Positions 39,875 to 49,858 are shown, counted from the stretch's first letter. The stretch is DNA of 64,000 nt from Martelella alba (GCF_006516955.1 NZ_VHLG01000007.1:158718-222717), one strand, 5' to 3'. Translations and numbers: made by a program. The notes: generated by a model from the sequence alone, not told the origin.

Positions 39875-40789
39875 ATGGAATTATGGGTTATCATCACGCT
39901 GGTCAGCGCCTTTCTGCAGAATATGCGCTCGACCCTGCAGAAATATCTGAAGGGCCGGATGGCCACTTTGGGGGCCACTTTCACCCGTTTCGGTTTCGGC
40001 CTGCCCTTCGCACTGCTCTACCTCTTTGTTCTGGCCGGACCGCTTGCCCGGCCGATACCATCGCCGAACGCCAGTTTTGCCGTCTGGGCGCTTGTCGGTG
40101 CCTTTGCACAGATCGCCGCGACCTTTCTGCTTGTCTACATGTTCTCATTCCGTAATTTCGCGGTGGGCACGGCCTATTCCCGCACAGAGCCGGCGCAGGC
40201 GGCGGTGATCGGCTTTCTGTTTCTCGGCGACCGGATTTCCGGCGGGGCGATTATCGCTATCCTGATATCGATCGCCGGTGTGGTACTGATCTCGCTTTCG
40301 CGCAGCGCACTCAGCCTGAAATCGATTGCCGGGGCGGTCTTTTCGAGAACTGCGGCGATCGGCATCTTTTCGGGCACGCTGTTCGGGCTTTCCGCGGTTG
40401 CCTATCGCGCCGCCTCGCTATCGCTCGCGCCAAGCCTGCCCGCGCCTGACAGTATCATGCAGGCCTCTTTTACGCTCGCCATTGTCATCGTGGTTCAGAC
40501 GGTCGCTATGCTGGCCTGGATGCTGGCCTTTGATCGCGGCGAGCTTGTCCGGGTTCTTGCGGCATGGAAACCGGCACTGGCTGTCGGTTTTGTCGGGGCA
40601 ACAGCCTCCTTCGGCTGGTTTTCTGCAATGACAATGCAGCAGGCGGCGATTGTCAAGGCGGTGGCACAGGTGGAGATGCTGTTCACCTTCGCGACGTCAG
40701 TCTTCATCTTCAAGGAGAAGATCACCCGGGCGGAGCTTCTTGGTTGCCTGCTGATCGTTTCCGGCGTCCTGGCCCTGCTTCTCACCTAA
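39875..40789 (+). CDS. EamA/DMT-family transporter
   Basis: A 304-residue membrane protein with about ten transmembrane helices in two EamA halves (for example FGLPFALLYLFVLAG and LISIAGVVLISLS; the second half ends ELLGCLLIVSGVLALLLT). Family members export metabolites or drugs. The helix pair at 90-110 with TAYSRTEPAQAAVIGFLFLGDRI is typical. The ATG at 39875 has AAGGA eight bases upstream; the frame extends back without similarity. Substrate unknown. Confidence 0.88.
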   Translation: MELWVIITLVSAFLQNMRSTLQKYLKGRMATLGATFTRFGFGLPFALLYLFVLAGPLARPIPSPNASFAVWALVGAFAQIAATFLLVYMFSFRNFAVGTAYSRTEPAQAAVIGFLFLGDRISGGAIIAILISIAGVVLISLSRSALSLKSIAGAVFSRTAAIGIFSGTLFGLSAVAYRAASLSLAPSLPAPDSIMQASFTLAIVIVVQTVAMLAWMLAFDRGELVRVLAAWKPALAVGFVGATASFGWFSAMTMQQAAIVKAVAQVEMLFTFATSVFIFKEKITRAELLGCLLIVSGVLALLLT

Positions 40790-40905
40790 TATCCTTAAGG
40801 TTGACTTCAGACAAAACTCTCTCCAAAGGATAGAAAGGGGAAGAACACGAGCGGCAAGCGAAATCTGGCTTGCCGTTTGCTGCAAAAGCGTGAGGGGAAC
40901 GCCAG

Positions 40906-42393
40906 ATGCCGACAGCTGAAGCCCAATCGACGCAAGGGTATCCGGGGCGATGGGTGGCCATGGGTGTGTTGATCGCCGCCACCTTCATGAACCTGCTCGA
41001 TGCGACGATCGTCAATGTGGCGCTGCCGGTGATCCAGAAGGACCTGAATGCGCATTCAAGCTCGATTGAATGGATTGTCGCGGGCTACGTGCTGGTCTTT
41101 GCGCTGGCGCTGATGCCCTGCGGACGGCTCGGCGACATCTACGGCAAGAAGCAGCTGTTTCTCGGTGGCGTTGCCTTTTTCACGCTGTCTTCGGCCCTCT
41201 CCGGTGCCGCACCCAATATCGGATTTCTGATCGCTGCCCGGCTGATGCAGGGGCTCGGTGCTGCCATCATGGCGCCCCAGGTTCTCTCACTGGTGCAGGA
41301 TATGTTTGTCTCCAAGGAGCGTTCGGCCGCCTTTTCGATGTTCGGCATCACCAGCGGTATCGCCATTGTCAGTGGACCGCTGATCGGCGGCTGGCTGATT
41401 GCGGTCAACCTGTTCGACATGGGCTGGCGTTCGATCTTCTACATCAACGTGCCAGTGGGCATTATTGCCGTCATTGCCGGTAGCGTGCTGATTCCGCGTT
41501 TTCCGGCGCAACGCGGACTGAAACTCGACAAGCCGGGCGTCATGATTGTTGCGCTCGCCTTCCTGTTGCTGATCTTTCCGCTGGTCGAAGGGCGCCGTTT
41601 CGGCTGGCCGCTCTGGACTTTCGCGATGCTTCTGGCTTCGCTGCCTTTCTTCGCCGGATTCTACTTTTGGGAAAAGCGGCGGGCCGATGCAGGGCGCGAG
41701 CAGCTGCTGCCGGTTTCGCTGATGCATACGCATGCCTATGTGCTGGGCGGGATTATCTCCTTTCTGTTTTATTCCACGCCCGCGGGCCTGTTTATGACCT
41801 TCGCGATCTTCTTGCAGCAGGGTTTCGGCTTCACGCCGCTTCAGGCGGGGCTGGCGACCATTCCCTTTCCGATTGGTGCTTTCATGGCAGCCTTTACCAA
41901 TCGCAGGCTGTCGGACAATTTTCTGAAAGGTCGCATCCTGGTTGGTGCAGCGCTGATGACATCGGGGCTGGCGCTTATCCTTTTCATGGTCTGGCGCCAT
42001 TCCGGCACGCCGGGTGTCTTTTCCTTCGCGCCCGGCTTGCTGATCGGCGGCTTTTCGCTCGGCTTCACCGTCTCGCCGCTGTTTCAGTCCATGCTGGCCG
42101 AGGTGCCGGGGCCTGATGCCGGGTCCGCCTCGGGGGCATTGCAGGCAATCCAGCAGGCGGGAAGCGCGCTCGGCATTGCCATTGCCAGCCAGCTTTTCTT
42201 CGCGACGATCGCCGCTCGCCAGGCAGCCGGTGCCGCAACCGAGGCTGCCTATGTCGCCGGTTTTATTGCCTGCCTCAGCTATATGGTGGTCATCACGGCA
42301 GCGGTGTTTTTCGCCGCCTGGTTCCTTCCGGCGGTCCGCCCCGGTCAACATGCGGGCAGTGAGGATGGCGAAACCGAGGTCATACTGCTGTGA
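40906..42393 (+). CDS. DHA2-type (EmrB/QacA) MFS efflux pump 1
   Basis: 495 residues with about 14 transmembrane helices. It has the DHA2 features LLDATIVNVALPVI in helix 1, GYVLVFALALMPCGRLGDIYGKK (motif A) and motif C-like SGIAIVSGPLIGGWL. Likely a proton-driven exporter of toxic compounds. It is closely similar to the pump at 43080-44591 (shared SSIEWIVAGYVLVFAL-like segment, FPLVEGR.FGWPLW). A TetR gene lies between them. No membrane-fusion partner is nearby. Confidence 0.92.
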   Translation: MPTAEAQSTQGYPGRWVAMGVLIAATFMNLLDATIVNVALPVIQKDLNAHSSSIEWIVAGYVLVFALALMPCGRLGDIYGKKQLFLGGVAFFTLSSALSGAAPNIGFLIAARLMQGLGAAIMAPQVLSLVQDMFVSKERSAAFSMFGITSGIAIVSGPLIGGWLIAVNLFDMGWRSIFYINVPVGIIAVIAGSVLIPRFPAQRGLKLDKPGVMIVALAFLLLIFPLVEGRRFGWPLWTFAMLLASLPFFAGFYFWEKRRADAGREQLLPVSLMHTHAYVLGGIISFLFYSTPAGLFMTFAIFLQQGFGFTPLQAGLATIPFPIGAFMAAFTNRRLSDNFLKGRILVGAALMTSGLALILFMVWRHSGTPGVFSFAPGLLIGGFSLGFTVSPLFQSMLAEVPGPDAGSASGALQAIQQAGSALGIAIASQLFFATIAARQAAGAATEAAYVAGFIACLSYMVVITAAVFFAAWFLPAVRPGQHAGSEDGETEVILL

Positions 42394-42445
42394 AATCTGC
42401 GGCGATCGGTGTCCCGGATTTGCGTCTTGACAAGTAAGAGATTCC

Positions 42446-42459
42446 CAATCAAGTGATTG
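42446..42459. promoter_or_regulatory. Candidate TetR operator
   Basis: A perfect inverted repeat CAATCA (42446-42451) / TGATTG (42454-42459) with two bases between, four bases before the TetR start. A TTGACA -35-like hexamer lies at 42427-42432, so a bound regulator would cover the promoter. Autoregulation is inferred. Confidence 0.5.
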
Positions 42460-42463
42460 ATTG

Positions 42464-43099
42464 ATGGAAAAGCAAACGACCAGATATGAAACGGGCAGCG
42501 ACCGGCGGCGCGAGATTGCGCTTGCTGCCCGCTCGCTGATTGCCGAACGGGGCCTTGAGGGACTGAGAACCCGTGCGGTTGCCGACAGGGTTGGCATCAA
42601 TATCGCGACGCTGCATTATCATGTCAGTTCCAAGGACGGGCTGGTGCAGCTTGTGACCGAGCAGCTTCGCGATGAATTCACCGAGGCCCATCTGCAAACG
42701 CTGAAGACGGATATGACACCTCTGGAACGGTTGAGATGCGAATTTGTGTCCTATCGTCAGCTCCGGCAGGGTCGTCAGGAACAGCTTGCAGCGCTTCAGG
42801 AACTGACCCGCCATGCTGCGCGTGACGAGAAGGTGGCGGCCTTTCTGCAGCCGATGCGGATACGCTGGCGCGCGCGCATCGAGGCGATCCTTGAGGCGGG
42901 GCGAGAGGAGGGGACGTTTCGGGCTGATCTCGATGCGCCGGCCTTTGCCGCAATCATAGTCTCCGTTCTGATTTCCATGGATTCCGACATCGCCGCGACT
43001 GGCGGCGCAATCAATATGACGGCCATATTTGCCGAACTTGTTCGCTCGGCTCTGGCACCGTCATCTGGGGAGAACATCGATGAACTCTGCTTCGAATGA
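42464..43099 (+). CDS. TetR-family regulator between the two MFS pumps
   Basis: 211 residues. The N-terminal helix-turn-helix is clear (IALAARSLIAERGLEGLRTR followed by AVADRVGINIATLHYHVSSKDGL). The C-terminal ligand domain is variable. ATG at 42464 is preferred to a TTG one codon upstream. Its end overlaps the start of the second pump by 20 bases, so they are co-transcribed, and the first pump lies 70 bases upstream on the same strand. It most likely represses one or both pumps and senses a pump substrate. Confidence 0.9.
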   Translation: MEKQTTRYETGSDRRREIALAARSLIAERGLEGLRTRAVADRVGINIATLHYHVSSKDGLVQLVTEQLRDEFTEAHLQTLKTDMTPLERLRCEFVSYRQLRQGRQEQLAALQELTRHAARDEKVAAFLQPMRIRWRARIEAILEAGREEGTFRADLDAPAFAAIIVSVLISMDSDIAATGGAINMTAIFAELVRSALAPSSGENIDELCFE

Positions 43100-44591
43100 T
43101 GGGGCCGAGCACGAAATTCAGCCGGACGCGCTGAAGGGGCGCTGGGCAGCGCTGGCCGTGCTTTTATGTGCAAGCTTCATGAATCTGCTGGACGTGACAA
43201 TCGTCAATGTCGCCCTGCCATCGATCCAGAATGGCCTGAAGGCATCGGACAGCGCGATTGAATGGATTGTTGCCGGATATGTGCTGGTCTTCGCGCTGGG
43301 TCTTCTGCCCTTCGGCAGGCTGGGTGACATTATCGGCCGTCGCCAGATCTTTCTGGTTGGCGTGTCGCTTTTCACCATCGCATCCGGTCTTTGCGGGCTT
43401 TCGCATACAACCTATCTTCTGGTCGCCGCCCGTTTCTTTCAGGGGCTTTCCGCCGCCGTCATGACGCCGCAGGTGCTGGCGCTGGCGACGGTCATGTTTG
43501 CCCCGCATGAGCGTCCGCGCGCCTTCGGCATGTTTGGCATGACGGCAGGACTTGCCACTGTGCTGGGGCCGGTGATCGGCGGTTTGCTGATTGACTATGA
43601 TGTCTTTGGGCTCGGCTGGCGTTCTATTTTTCTGATCAATCTGCCGATCGGCGTTTTCGCGGTGATTGCAGGCCGCAGACTCATCCCGCATGCACCAAGA
43701 CGCCCCGGCATGCGCAATGACTATCCGGGGATTGTTATGGTGGCGCTGGCCATGTTCTGCCTGATCTTCCCGCTGGTGGAAGGCCGCAGCTTCGGCTGGC
43801 CGCTCTGGTGCTTCGCCATGATGTTTGCCGCTCTGCCGCTGCTGGTGATCTTCATTCTCTGGCAGCGCCGTCAGGCGCGGGCCGACGGGCCGCAGCTTTT
43901 GTCCTTTTCGTTGATGAAAAGCCGCGAATTCGTTGCCGGCGCGGCGATGTCTGTGTTTTTCTTCTCGACCATTCCGGGTTTCTTTTTCTGCATGGCGCTG
44001 TTCCTCCAGGTCGGCTTTGAGTTCACACCCCTGCATTCCGGCCTGACCACGGTGCCGTTTTCGATCGGCGTTTTCATCGCCTCCTTTATGGGGGACCGGC
44101 TCGGGCGCATTCCCTCAAAGCTTCGCGTCATCGGCGGAACCATTGTGCTTGCGGTCGGGCTATTCTGGGTTCGCAGCGAAGTGCTGACGATTGGTGACGT
44201 CGTTCCCGCCCTTCAGCTTGCAGCACCGCTTTTCGTGTCCGGATTTGGCCTCGGCGTTGCGATCGCCTCGATCTTTCAGACCATTCTGGCCGGTGTTCCG
44301 CATCAGGATGCGGGTGCTGCTTCGGGCGCGCTACAGGCCGTGCAGCAGCTTGGCGGGGCTTTCGGCATCACCATTTCCAGCGGGATCTTCTTCATGCGGA
44401 TCGGTGCCATGACGGCTGGGGGCAGTGGGCAGCATCTGGCTTATAGCGATGCCTTCGCGCAGGCGATCATCTACAGCCTTTGCGCCTATTGTGCCGTTGT
44501 GCTTCTCGCATTGCTGCTTAAGGGGACACCGGGAAATGGTGCAAGGACCCGCGTCACCGACACAGAAAAGGCCGCGCCCCAGCTACACTGA
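43080..44591 (+). CDS. DHA2-type MFS efflux pump 2
   Basis: 503 residues with about 14 transmembrane helices. LLDVTIVNVALPSI, AIEWIVAGYVLVFALGLLPFGRLGD and LVEGRSFGWPLWCFAMMFAALPLL align by eye with pump 1, so the two arose by duplication or are close paralogues. The ATG at 43080 lies inside the TetR gene and has GGGGAG upstream. Its 3' end overlaps a hairpin that works as the argB terminator on the opposite strand. Confidence 0.92.
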   Translation: MNSASNDGAEHEIQPDALKGRWAALAVLLCASFMNLLDVTIVNVALPSIQNGLKASDSAIEWIVAGYVLVFALGLLPFGRLGDIIGRRQIFLVGVSLFTIASGLCGLSHTTYLLVAARFFQGLSAAVMTPQVLALATVMFAPHERPRAFGMFGMTAGLATVLGPVIGGLLIDYDVFGLGWRSIFLINLPIGVFAVIAGRRLIPHAPRRPGMRNDYPGIVMVALAMFCLIFPLVEGRSFGWPLWCFAMMFAALPLLVIFILWQRRQARADGPQLLSFSLMKSREFVAGAAMSVFFFSTIPGFFFCMALFLQVGFEFTPLHSGLTTVPFSIGVFIASFMGDRLGRIPSKLRVIGGTIVLAVGLFWVRSEVLTIGDVVPALQLAAPLFVSGFGLGVAIASIFQTILAGVPHQDAGAASGALQAVQQLGGAFGITISSGIFFMRIGAMTAGGSGQHLAYSDAFAQAIIYSLCAYCAVVLLALLLKGTPGNGARTRVTDTEKAAPQLH

Positions 44592-44600
44592 GACGCGGCC
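44570..44600 (-). terminator. Terminator of argB
   Basis: GGCCGCG (44570-44576) pairs with CGCGGCC (44594-44600); on the - strand the stem is followed by TTTTC. It lies 24 bases past the argB stop and overlaps the end of the convergent MFS gene. Confidence 0.6.
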
Positions 44601-44624
44601 CACATTCGTCCAGATCCGATGGCG

Positions 44625-45512
44625 TCAGCGGGTCATCAAAGTGCCCGCGCCGCCCTTGGTGAGGATTTCGAGAAGCACGGAATGCTTGACCTTGCCGTTG
44701 AGGATGACAACCCCCTCGACACCGGCATCGATGGCGTCGATACAGGTCTCGACCTTCGGAATCATGCCACCGGAAATCGTGCCGTCAGCAATCAGCTTGC
44801 GGGCCTGGTCAACGGTCAGTTCCTTGATCAGCTCGCCATTCTTGTCGAGCACGCCGGGAACGTCGGTCAAAAACAGCAGGCGCGTGGCGCGTAACGCACC
44901 GGCAACGGCACCGGCAAAAGTGTCGGCGTTGATGTTATAGGTATGGCCATCCTTGCCGGGGGCGACCGGAGCGATAACCGGAACCATTTCCGATTTGGCC
45001 AGAAGATCGAGCAGCGTGGTGTCGACACTGACGACCTCGCCGACAAAGCCGAGATCAAGGACCTTCTCGATGTTGGAATCGGGGTCGATCATGGTTTTCT
45101 TTGCTTTTTCGGCAAAAACCATGTTGCCGTCCTTGCCGCAAAGACCGATCGCCCATTCGCCGGTCTGATTGATCAGCGCGACGATTTCCTTGTTGATCGA
45201 CCCGGCAAGCACCATTTCGACGATCTCGACGGTTGCCTGATCTGTGACGCGCAGACCGCCCTCGAATTTCGATTCGATGCCAAGACGCTTCAGCATGTTG
45301 CCGATCTGCGGGCCGCCGCCATGCACGACGATCGGATTGACGCCCGATTGCTTCAAGAGGGCTATGTCGCTGGCAAAGGCCTGGCCAAGCTCGACGTCGC
45401 CCATGGCATGGCCGCCATATTTCACGACGATCGTCTTGTTTTCGTATTTCTGCATATAGGGCAGGGCCTGCACCAGAAGCCGCGCCTGAACTTCGCTTTC
45501 CGACAATTCCAT
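44625..45512 (-). CDS. argB: Acetylglutamate kinase
   Basis: It phosphorylates N-acetylglutamate in arginine synthesis. The phosphate and substrate loops [11 protein letters not shown] and [14 protein letters not shown] are intact, and the C-terminal [28 protein letters not shown] is typical. It has 295 residues. In relatives argB usually adjoins engB; here a fasciclin gene and a repeat lie between. Confidence 0.96.
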   Translation of the reverse strand: MELSESEVQARLLVQALPYMQKYENKTIVVKYGGHAMGDVELGQAFASDIALLKQSGVNPIVVHGGGPQIGNMLKRLGIESKFEGGLRVTDQATVEIVEMVLAGSINKEIVALINQTGEWAIGLCGKDGNMVFAEKAKKTMIDPDSNIEKVLDLGFVGEVVSVDTTLLDLLAKSEMVPVIAPVAPGKDGHTYNINADTFAGAVAGALRATRLLFLTDVPGVLDKNGELIKELTVDQARKLIADGTISGGMIPKVETCIDAIDAGVEGVVILNGKVKHSVLLEILTKGGAGTLMTR

Positions 45513-45807
45513 CAGTGGTCCCTGTCTGTCTAAGGAGGTCGCGGTTTCTTAGCCCATAGCAGCCGCTCTGTGAATAGCGAAGGCAGCAGCAGGTGGCTGT
45601 GCACCGCCCAATCGGATGATTATGCGGGCAGCGAGGCCTAAGGATAAAATATATCATCAAGCTAATTCAGCGACTTGGAAAGAAAGTTCGCACCTTGGTC
45701 AATCCTCATGGGCCCGAGCGCCGTAGTCACTTGCAAGTCCTTGATCTGGCCGGACGGCCTTTCAAGGGTGACGAAGGAAGTGAGAGACGTCGAAGGAGGA
45801 CGCAGAA

Positions 45808-46365
45808 ATGAGATCGATGACCCTGAAGAGCCTGGCCGCATCCGCAATCATCGCCATGAGTGCGACAGCAGCATTTGCCGACAATCCGATGGTTGGCGGC
45901 GCGGCGATGTATCCTGACAAGAACATCATCGAAAATGCCGTCAATTCGAACGACCACACCACGCTTGTCGCTGCCGTCAAGGCTGCCGGTCTGGTGGATA
46001 CGCTGGAAGGGCCAGGTCCTTTCACGGTGTTTGCGCCGACCGATGAGGCGTTCGCCGCACTGCCGGACGGGACCGTGGAAACGCTGCTGAAGCCGGAAAA
46101 CAAGGATCAGCTGGTCAAGATCCTCACCTGCCATGTGGTCGCCGCCGATGCGATGTCATCCGCGATCGAGAAAATGATCGCCGATGACGGCGGCGAACAT
46201 GATGTCCCGACTGTTGGCGGTTGCGTTCTCAAAGCGAGCGAGATGGACGGAACGATCACGCTGACGGATGAAGCCGGTGGCATGGCGCATGTGACGATTG
46301 CCGATGTCGAGCAGTCCAACGGCGTCATTCACGTCATCGACAAGGTTCTCTTGCCGGCGAGCTAA
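45808..46365 (+). CDS. Secreted fasciclin (FAS1) domain protein
   Basis: 185 residues: a signal peptide likely cut after AFA near residue 25, then one FAS1 domain. The two conserved blocks are FTVFAPTDEAFAALPDGTVETLL (H1) and NGVIHVIDKVLLP (H2). FAS1 proteins mediate adhesion or act as periplasmic proteins; in rhizobia related Nex18-type proteins are exported. AAGGAGG sits 8 bases before the ATG, a very strong ribosome site. It is divergent from argB with 295 bases between; no clear promoter was recognised. Confidence 0.9.
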   Translation: MRSMTLKSLAASAIIAMSATAAFADNPMVGGAAMYPDKNIIENAVNSNDHTTLVAAVKAAGLVDTLEGPGPFTVFAPTDEAFAALPDGTVETLLKPENKDQLVKILTCHVVAADAMSSAIEKMIADDGGEHDVPTVGGCVLKASEMDGTITLTDEAGGMAHVTIADVEQSNGVIHVIDKVLLPAS

Positions 46366-46395
46366 GCCCCCCCTTCTGATTGGCCGGTACGGAAA

Positions 46396-46645
46396 GGGCC
46401 GCTCCCCGGAGCGGCCCTCAGATTGCTGACAAACACTAGCCACTTCTCTAACGTCATGCCTGTGCTTGTCACAGGCATCCAGCCGACGCGCGTCCGCGCG
46501 GCGAAAGACTCTTATAGTCCAATGCCCAGAAGAGCCTGGATCCCCGTGGACCAAGCACGGGGATGACCACGGAGGGAGGGGATATTCCACCTCAAACATG
46601 CAATATGAATGGCTTTGTCAGAAGTTTGAGGCGCTCCCCGGAGCG
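46396..46645. repeat. Mosaic intergenic repeat, copy C (- orientation)
   Basis: It fills the 306-base gap between the ends of the fasciclin gene and engB. Left hairpin GGGCCGCTCC/GGAGCGGCCC (46396-46417) and box CTCAGATTGCTGACAAA (46417-46433) come first. Next are palindrome ATGCCTGTG/CACAGGCAT (46456-46478), a GC-rich middle, and palindrome ATCCCCGTG/CACGGGGAT (46540-46564). The right box reads CTCAAACTTCTGACAAA on the - strand (46630-46614), with hairpin CGCTCC/GGAGCG (46632-46645). The two end hairpins share a sequence, so together they form near-terminal repeats. Confidence 0.8.
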
Positions 46646-46671
46646 GCCCTTTCCTGTGTCGGTGCGGTTTT

Positions 46672-47331
46672 TCAGAGGCTGATGGTGAGCGCAATCGCTT
46701 CGCGCAACGTGTCGAGCCCGTCGTTCTTTTCCGATGAAGTTGCCAGGATTTCCGGATAGGCGGCTGGACGCTTGCGGATCTTTTCAGCCGTTGCCGCCAG
46801 AAGCTTGGTGACGGCCGGTGGCTTGATCTTGTCGGTCTTTGTCAGAACGATCTGATAGGAGACGGCGGCCTTGTCGAGCAGGGACAGGACGTCCTCGTCA
46901 TTGGACTTGATGCCATGGCGGCTGTCGATCAGCACATAGACCCGCTTCAGCGTCGCGCGGCCACGCAGATAATCGAAGACCAGCCGCGTCCAGGCATCGA
47001 CCTGTTCCTTCGGCGCCTGGGCATAACCATAGCCCGGCATGTCTACCAGCGCCATGGGTGGCAGATCGTCGCCTGCGCCGGAATAGCCGTCGGGGACGAA
47101 ATAGTTCAGTTCCTGCGTTCGTCCGGGCGTGTTGGAGGTGCGGGCAAGGCCCTTCTGGCGCACCAATGCGTTGATCAACGATGACTTGCCGACATTGGAA
47201 CGTCCGGCAAAGGCGATCTCCGGCGGGCCTTCCGGCGGCAGGAACTTCATCGAGGGCACGCCCCGGATGAAGATCCACGGCCGTTCGAACATGCCTTTGG
47301 CGTCCGTTGCGTTTGAGGTCTGTGATGTCAT
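46672..47331 (-). CDS. engB: Ribosome biogenesis GTPase EngB (YihA/YsxC)
   Basis: An essential GTPase for large-subunit assembly. G1 is [16 protein letters not shown]2-region [15 protein letters not shown]3 DMPGYGYA and G4 TKTDKI. It has 219 residues. GAGGA lies upstream of the ATG at 47331. It follows yidC on the same strand after a terminator and a short palindrome, so it probably has its own promoter. Confidence 0.96.
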   Translation of the reverse strand: MTSQTSNATDAKGMFERPWIFIRGVPSMKFLPPEGPPEIAFAGRSNVGKSSLINALVRQKGLARTSNTPGRTQELNYFVPDGYSGAGDDLPPMALVDMPGYGYAQAPKEQVDAWTRLVFDYLRGRATLKRVYVLIDSRHGIKSNDEDVLSLLDKAAVSYQIVLTKTDKIKPPAVTKLLAATAEKIRKRPAAYPEILATSSEKNDGLDTLREAIALTISL

Positions 47332-47402
47332 CGGGCTTCATCCTCGGGCAAGTCCGGCAAGTGGCAATCACCCTTGCATTGGCAATGACTGAAAAGAACA
47401 CG

Positions 47403-47435
47403 CCGGAGCATGACGTTTTGACAGACATGCTCCGG
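47403..47435. repeat. Palindrome between yidC and engB
   Basis: CCGGAGCATG (47403-47412) and CATGCTCCGG (47426-47435) form a perfect 10-bp inverted repeat. The loop contains GTTTTGACAGA, also found at the end of the repeat near 23.06 kb, so it may be a module of that family. Confidence 0.6.
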
Positions 47436-47450
47436 GCGCCAGATTGAAGA

Positions 47451-47482
47451 AAGCCCCGGTCCTGATCAAGGGGCCGGGGCTT
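47451..47482 (-). terminator. Terminator of the yidC operon
   Basis: AAGCCCCGG (47451-47459) pairs with CCGGGGCTT (47474-47482); on the - strand it is followed by TCTTC. It lies 16 bases past the yidC stop. Confidence 0.8.
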
Positions 47483-47498
47483 TACTTGGATCAGAGGC

Positions 47499-49298
47499 TT
47501 ATTCGGAAGCTGGTTTCTTCCGTTTGATGATGCCCTTCAGATTGTCGAACAGTTCGATCTTGGCGCCGTGGCGCTTCATGATGATGCTCTGCTGCAGGAT
47601 CGACAGCGAGTTGTTCCACGAATAGTAGATCACCAGACCAGCCGGGAAGCTGGCCAGCATGTAGGTGAACACGACCGGCATCCAGTTGAAGATCATCGCT
47701 TGGGTCTTGTCCGGCGGCGTCGGGTTCATGCGCATCTGGACGAACATGGTGAAGCCCATGATCAGCGGCCAGGCGCCGATATGCAGCGCTGCGGGGACAT
47801 TGTAGGGCAGGAGGCCGAACAGGTTGAACACCGTGGTCGGGTCAGGCGCAGACAGGTCCTGGATCCAGCCGAAGAACGGCGCATGGCGCATTTCGATGGT
47901 GACGTAGAGAACCTTGTAGAGCGAGAAGAAGATCGGGATCTGCAACAGCACCGGCCAGCAGCCAGCGACCGGATTGATCTTTTCCTTCTTGTACAGCTCC
48001 ATCATGGCCTTCTGCAGGCCCATGCGGTCATCGCCATACTGTTCCTTCAGCTCGGTCATTTTCGGCTGAACGCGCTTCATATTGGCCATGGAGGCATACT
48101 GCTTCGAGGCCAGCGGGAAGAAGATCAGCTTGATGATGACCGTGGTGATCAGGATCGCGACGCCGAAATTGCCGACATGGCGATAGATGAAATCCATCAG
48201 CTGGAACAGCGGCTTGGTAATGAAGAAGAACCAGCCCCAGTCGATCATGCGGTCGAAATGAGGAATGTTGTAGCTCTTCTGGTAGCGGTCCAGAACCGGC
48301 ACTTCCTTGGCGCCGGCAAAGACGCGCGTGGTCAGTTCACCGGTCTTGCCTGCTGCGATCGTGATCGGCTTCACGCCGCTGTAATCGGCCTGATAGCGTG
48401 CGCGGCCATCATTGAAATGCGAGAAACGCGTGTCGAAGGCAACATCGGGCTGCGGAATGATCGCAGTGCCCCAATATTTGTCGGTCACGCCAAACCAGCC
48501 GCCGGTGGCGTCGGAATAGCTCTCATTGCTCTTGTCGACGGATTTATAGGTGTCCTCGGTGACGCCTGCATCCTGGCCGAAGACGCCGAGAAAGCCTTCA
48601 TGCAGCACCCATGCGCTCGGCTCATTCGGCTTGTTGAACCGGGTTATGCGGCCATAGGGCGAGATGGTGACATCCTTGCCGCTGTCATTGGTGATGCTGT
48701 CCTTGAAGGTCAGCATATACTTGTCGTCAATGGCGATTTCGCGGTGGAAGGTAAGGCCGGCATCATTGGTGTAGCTGATGGTGACCGGTGTGTCCGGTGT
48801 CAGCTTATCGCCCTTTTCCAGCGTCCAGACGGTGTCGGGACCCGGGACCTTGCCGGAATTGTCGCCCTGGACGAAACCGAGTTCGGCGAAATAGCCATCC
48901 TGCGTGTTGGCGGGGCTGAACAGCGTGACGATCGGGCTCGTCTTGTCCACGGTGACGTGGTAATCCTTGAGCTTGACGTCGTCGACGCGCGCGCCGGCCA
49001 GATTGATCGAGCCTTCAAGTGAAGGCGTTTCCAGCGGGATACGCGGCGCATTGGCCGTCTGGGTAGCCGTGCTGGTGATCCCCGTAGCGCCGCCGGTTGC
49101 GGTGCCGGAAGATGCGGAATTGCTGTCGCCCGAAGTCGTGTCGGTTGTCGCCGGCTGCTGGGCGGCCTGTTCGGCGGCGGCCTGCTCCTGTGCTTGCCTC
49201 TGGGCTTCGACGCGCGGGCCCATGAAGAAGACCTGCCAGCCCAGCACGATCACCACCGAAAGCGCGATCGCAATGATGTAATTGCGGTTATTTTCCAT
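47499..49298 (-). CDS. yidC: Membrane protein insertase YidC
   Basis: It inserts and folds inner-membrane proteins, alone or with SecYEG. The N-terminal helix ([19 protein letters not shown]) is followed by a low-complexity Gln/Ala/Thr/Ser linker, the large periplasmic domain, and the conserved five-helix core (from [41 protein letters not shown]). It has 599 residues. The ATG at 49298 has AGGAAGAG upstream; the frame runs 33 codons further without similarity. It overlaps the end of rnpA by 11 bases. Confidence 0.97.
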   Translation of the reverse strand: MENNRNYIIAIALSVVIVLGWQVFFMGPRVEAQRQAQEQAAAEQAAQQPATTDTTSGDSNSASSGTATGGATGITSTATQTANAPRIPLETPSLEGSINLAGARVDDVKLKDYHVTVDKTSPIVTLFSPANTQDGYFAELGFVQGDNSGKVPGPDTVWTLEKGDKLTPDTPVTISYTNDAGLTFHREIAIDDKYMLTFKDSITNDSGKDVTISPYGRITRFNKPNEPSAWVLHEGFLGVFGQDAGVTEDTYKSVDKSNESYSDATGGWFGVTDKYWGTAIIPQPDVAFDTRFSHFNDGRARYQADYSGVKPITIAAGKTGELTTRVFAGAKEVPVLDRYQKSYNIPHFDRMIDWGWFFFITKPLFQLMDFIYRHVGNFGVAILITTVIIKLIFFPLASKQYASMANMKRVQPKMTELKEQYGDDRMGLQKAMMELYKKEKINPVAGCWPVLLQIPIFFSLYKVLYVTIEMRHAPFFGWIQDLSAPDPTTVFNLFGLLPYNVPAALHIGAWPLIMGFTMFVQMRMNPTPPDKTQAMIFNWMPVVFTYMLASFPAGLVIYYSWNNSLSILQQSIIMKRHGAKIELFDNLKGIIKRKKPASE

Positions 49299-49701
49299 CT
49301 TCTCTTCCTGGTGCAGACACCGTGGAACTTTGTCCGGTTTTCGGCGCCTGACGGACACGTTCCCGCAATGCTGCCGAAAGCTTTTCAAAAGGCGCATTGA
49401 GGCTGTCCCGCCGGGCCACTACGACATAATCGCAACCGGGGCGCATTGCAAATCCGGCGTCCAGACGCACGGCTTCTTTCAGGCGTCGGCGCATGCGGTT
49501 GCGCTCGACGGCATTCCCCTGGCGTTTCGTGACGGTGAAGCCGACCCGGGCTTCTCCGTCCGGTTCATGGCGATCAAGGACTTCCACAAGAAAGTAACGC
49601 CCTTTGCGGCGCTCGCCCTTTTGAACAGCCAAAAACTGCGGACGGCTTTTCAGCCGTCCGACAGCATGTTTCTTCAGCTTTTTCGGGTCTGACCCGGCCA
49701 T
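49288..49701 (-). CDS. rnpA: Ribonuclease P protein component
   Basis: A basic 137-residue protein that helps the RNase P RNA process tRNA 5' ends. The RNR motif is present as [18 protein letters not shown], and [22 protein letters not shown] is typical of alphaproteobacteria. The C-terminal 20 residues are polar and variable. It starts 16 bases after the rpmH stop and overlaps yidC, so rpmH-rnpA-yidC is one operon. Confidence 0.95.
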   Translation of the reverse strand: MAGSDPKKLKKHAVGRLKSRPQFLAVQKGERRKGRYFLVEVLDRHEPDGEARVGFTVTKRQGNAVERNRMRRRLKEAVRLDAGFAMRPGCDYVVVARRDSLNAPFEKLSAALRERVRQAPKTGQSSTVSAPGREDGK

Positions 49702-49717
49702 AACGGCCTAGAAGGCC

Positions 49718-49858
49718 TCAGGCCGAAAGACGCTTGCGACCGCGGGTGCGGCGCGCTGCGAGAACGGCACGGCCGCCCTTGGTTGCCATGCGCGCACGGA
49801 AGCCGTGGCGGCGCTTGCGGACCAGCTTGGAAGGTTGGTATGTACGCTTCGTCGACAT
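49718..49858 (-). CDS. rpmH: Ribosomal protein L34
   Basis: A 46-residue very basic large-subunit protein. The translation begins [17 protein letters not shown], continues through [20 protein letters not shown] and ends RGRKRLSA, which is the complete L34 sequence. It leads the rpmH-rnpA-yidC operon. Upstream 269 bases contain the promoter region; no DnaA-box cluster or dnaA gene is next to it, as expected for alphaproteobacteria where this operon is not at the origin. Confidence 0.97.
   Translation of the reverse strand: MSTKRTYQPSKLVRKRRHGFRARMATKGGRAVLAARRTRGRKRLSA

Noticed and set aside
47568..49022. Long + strand open frame within yidC
   Set aside because: Antisense shadow of yidC with low-complexity composition.
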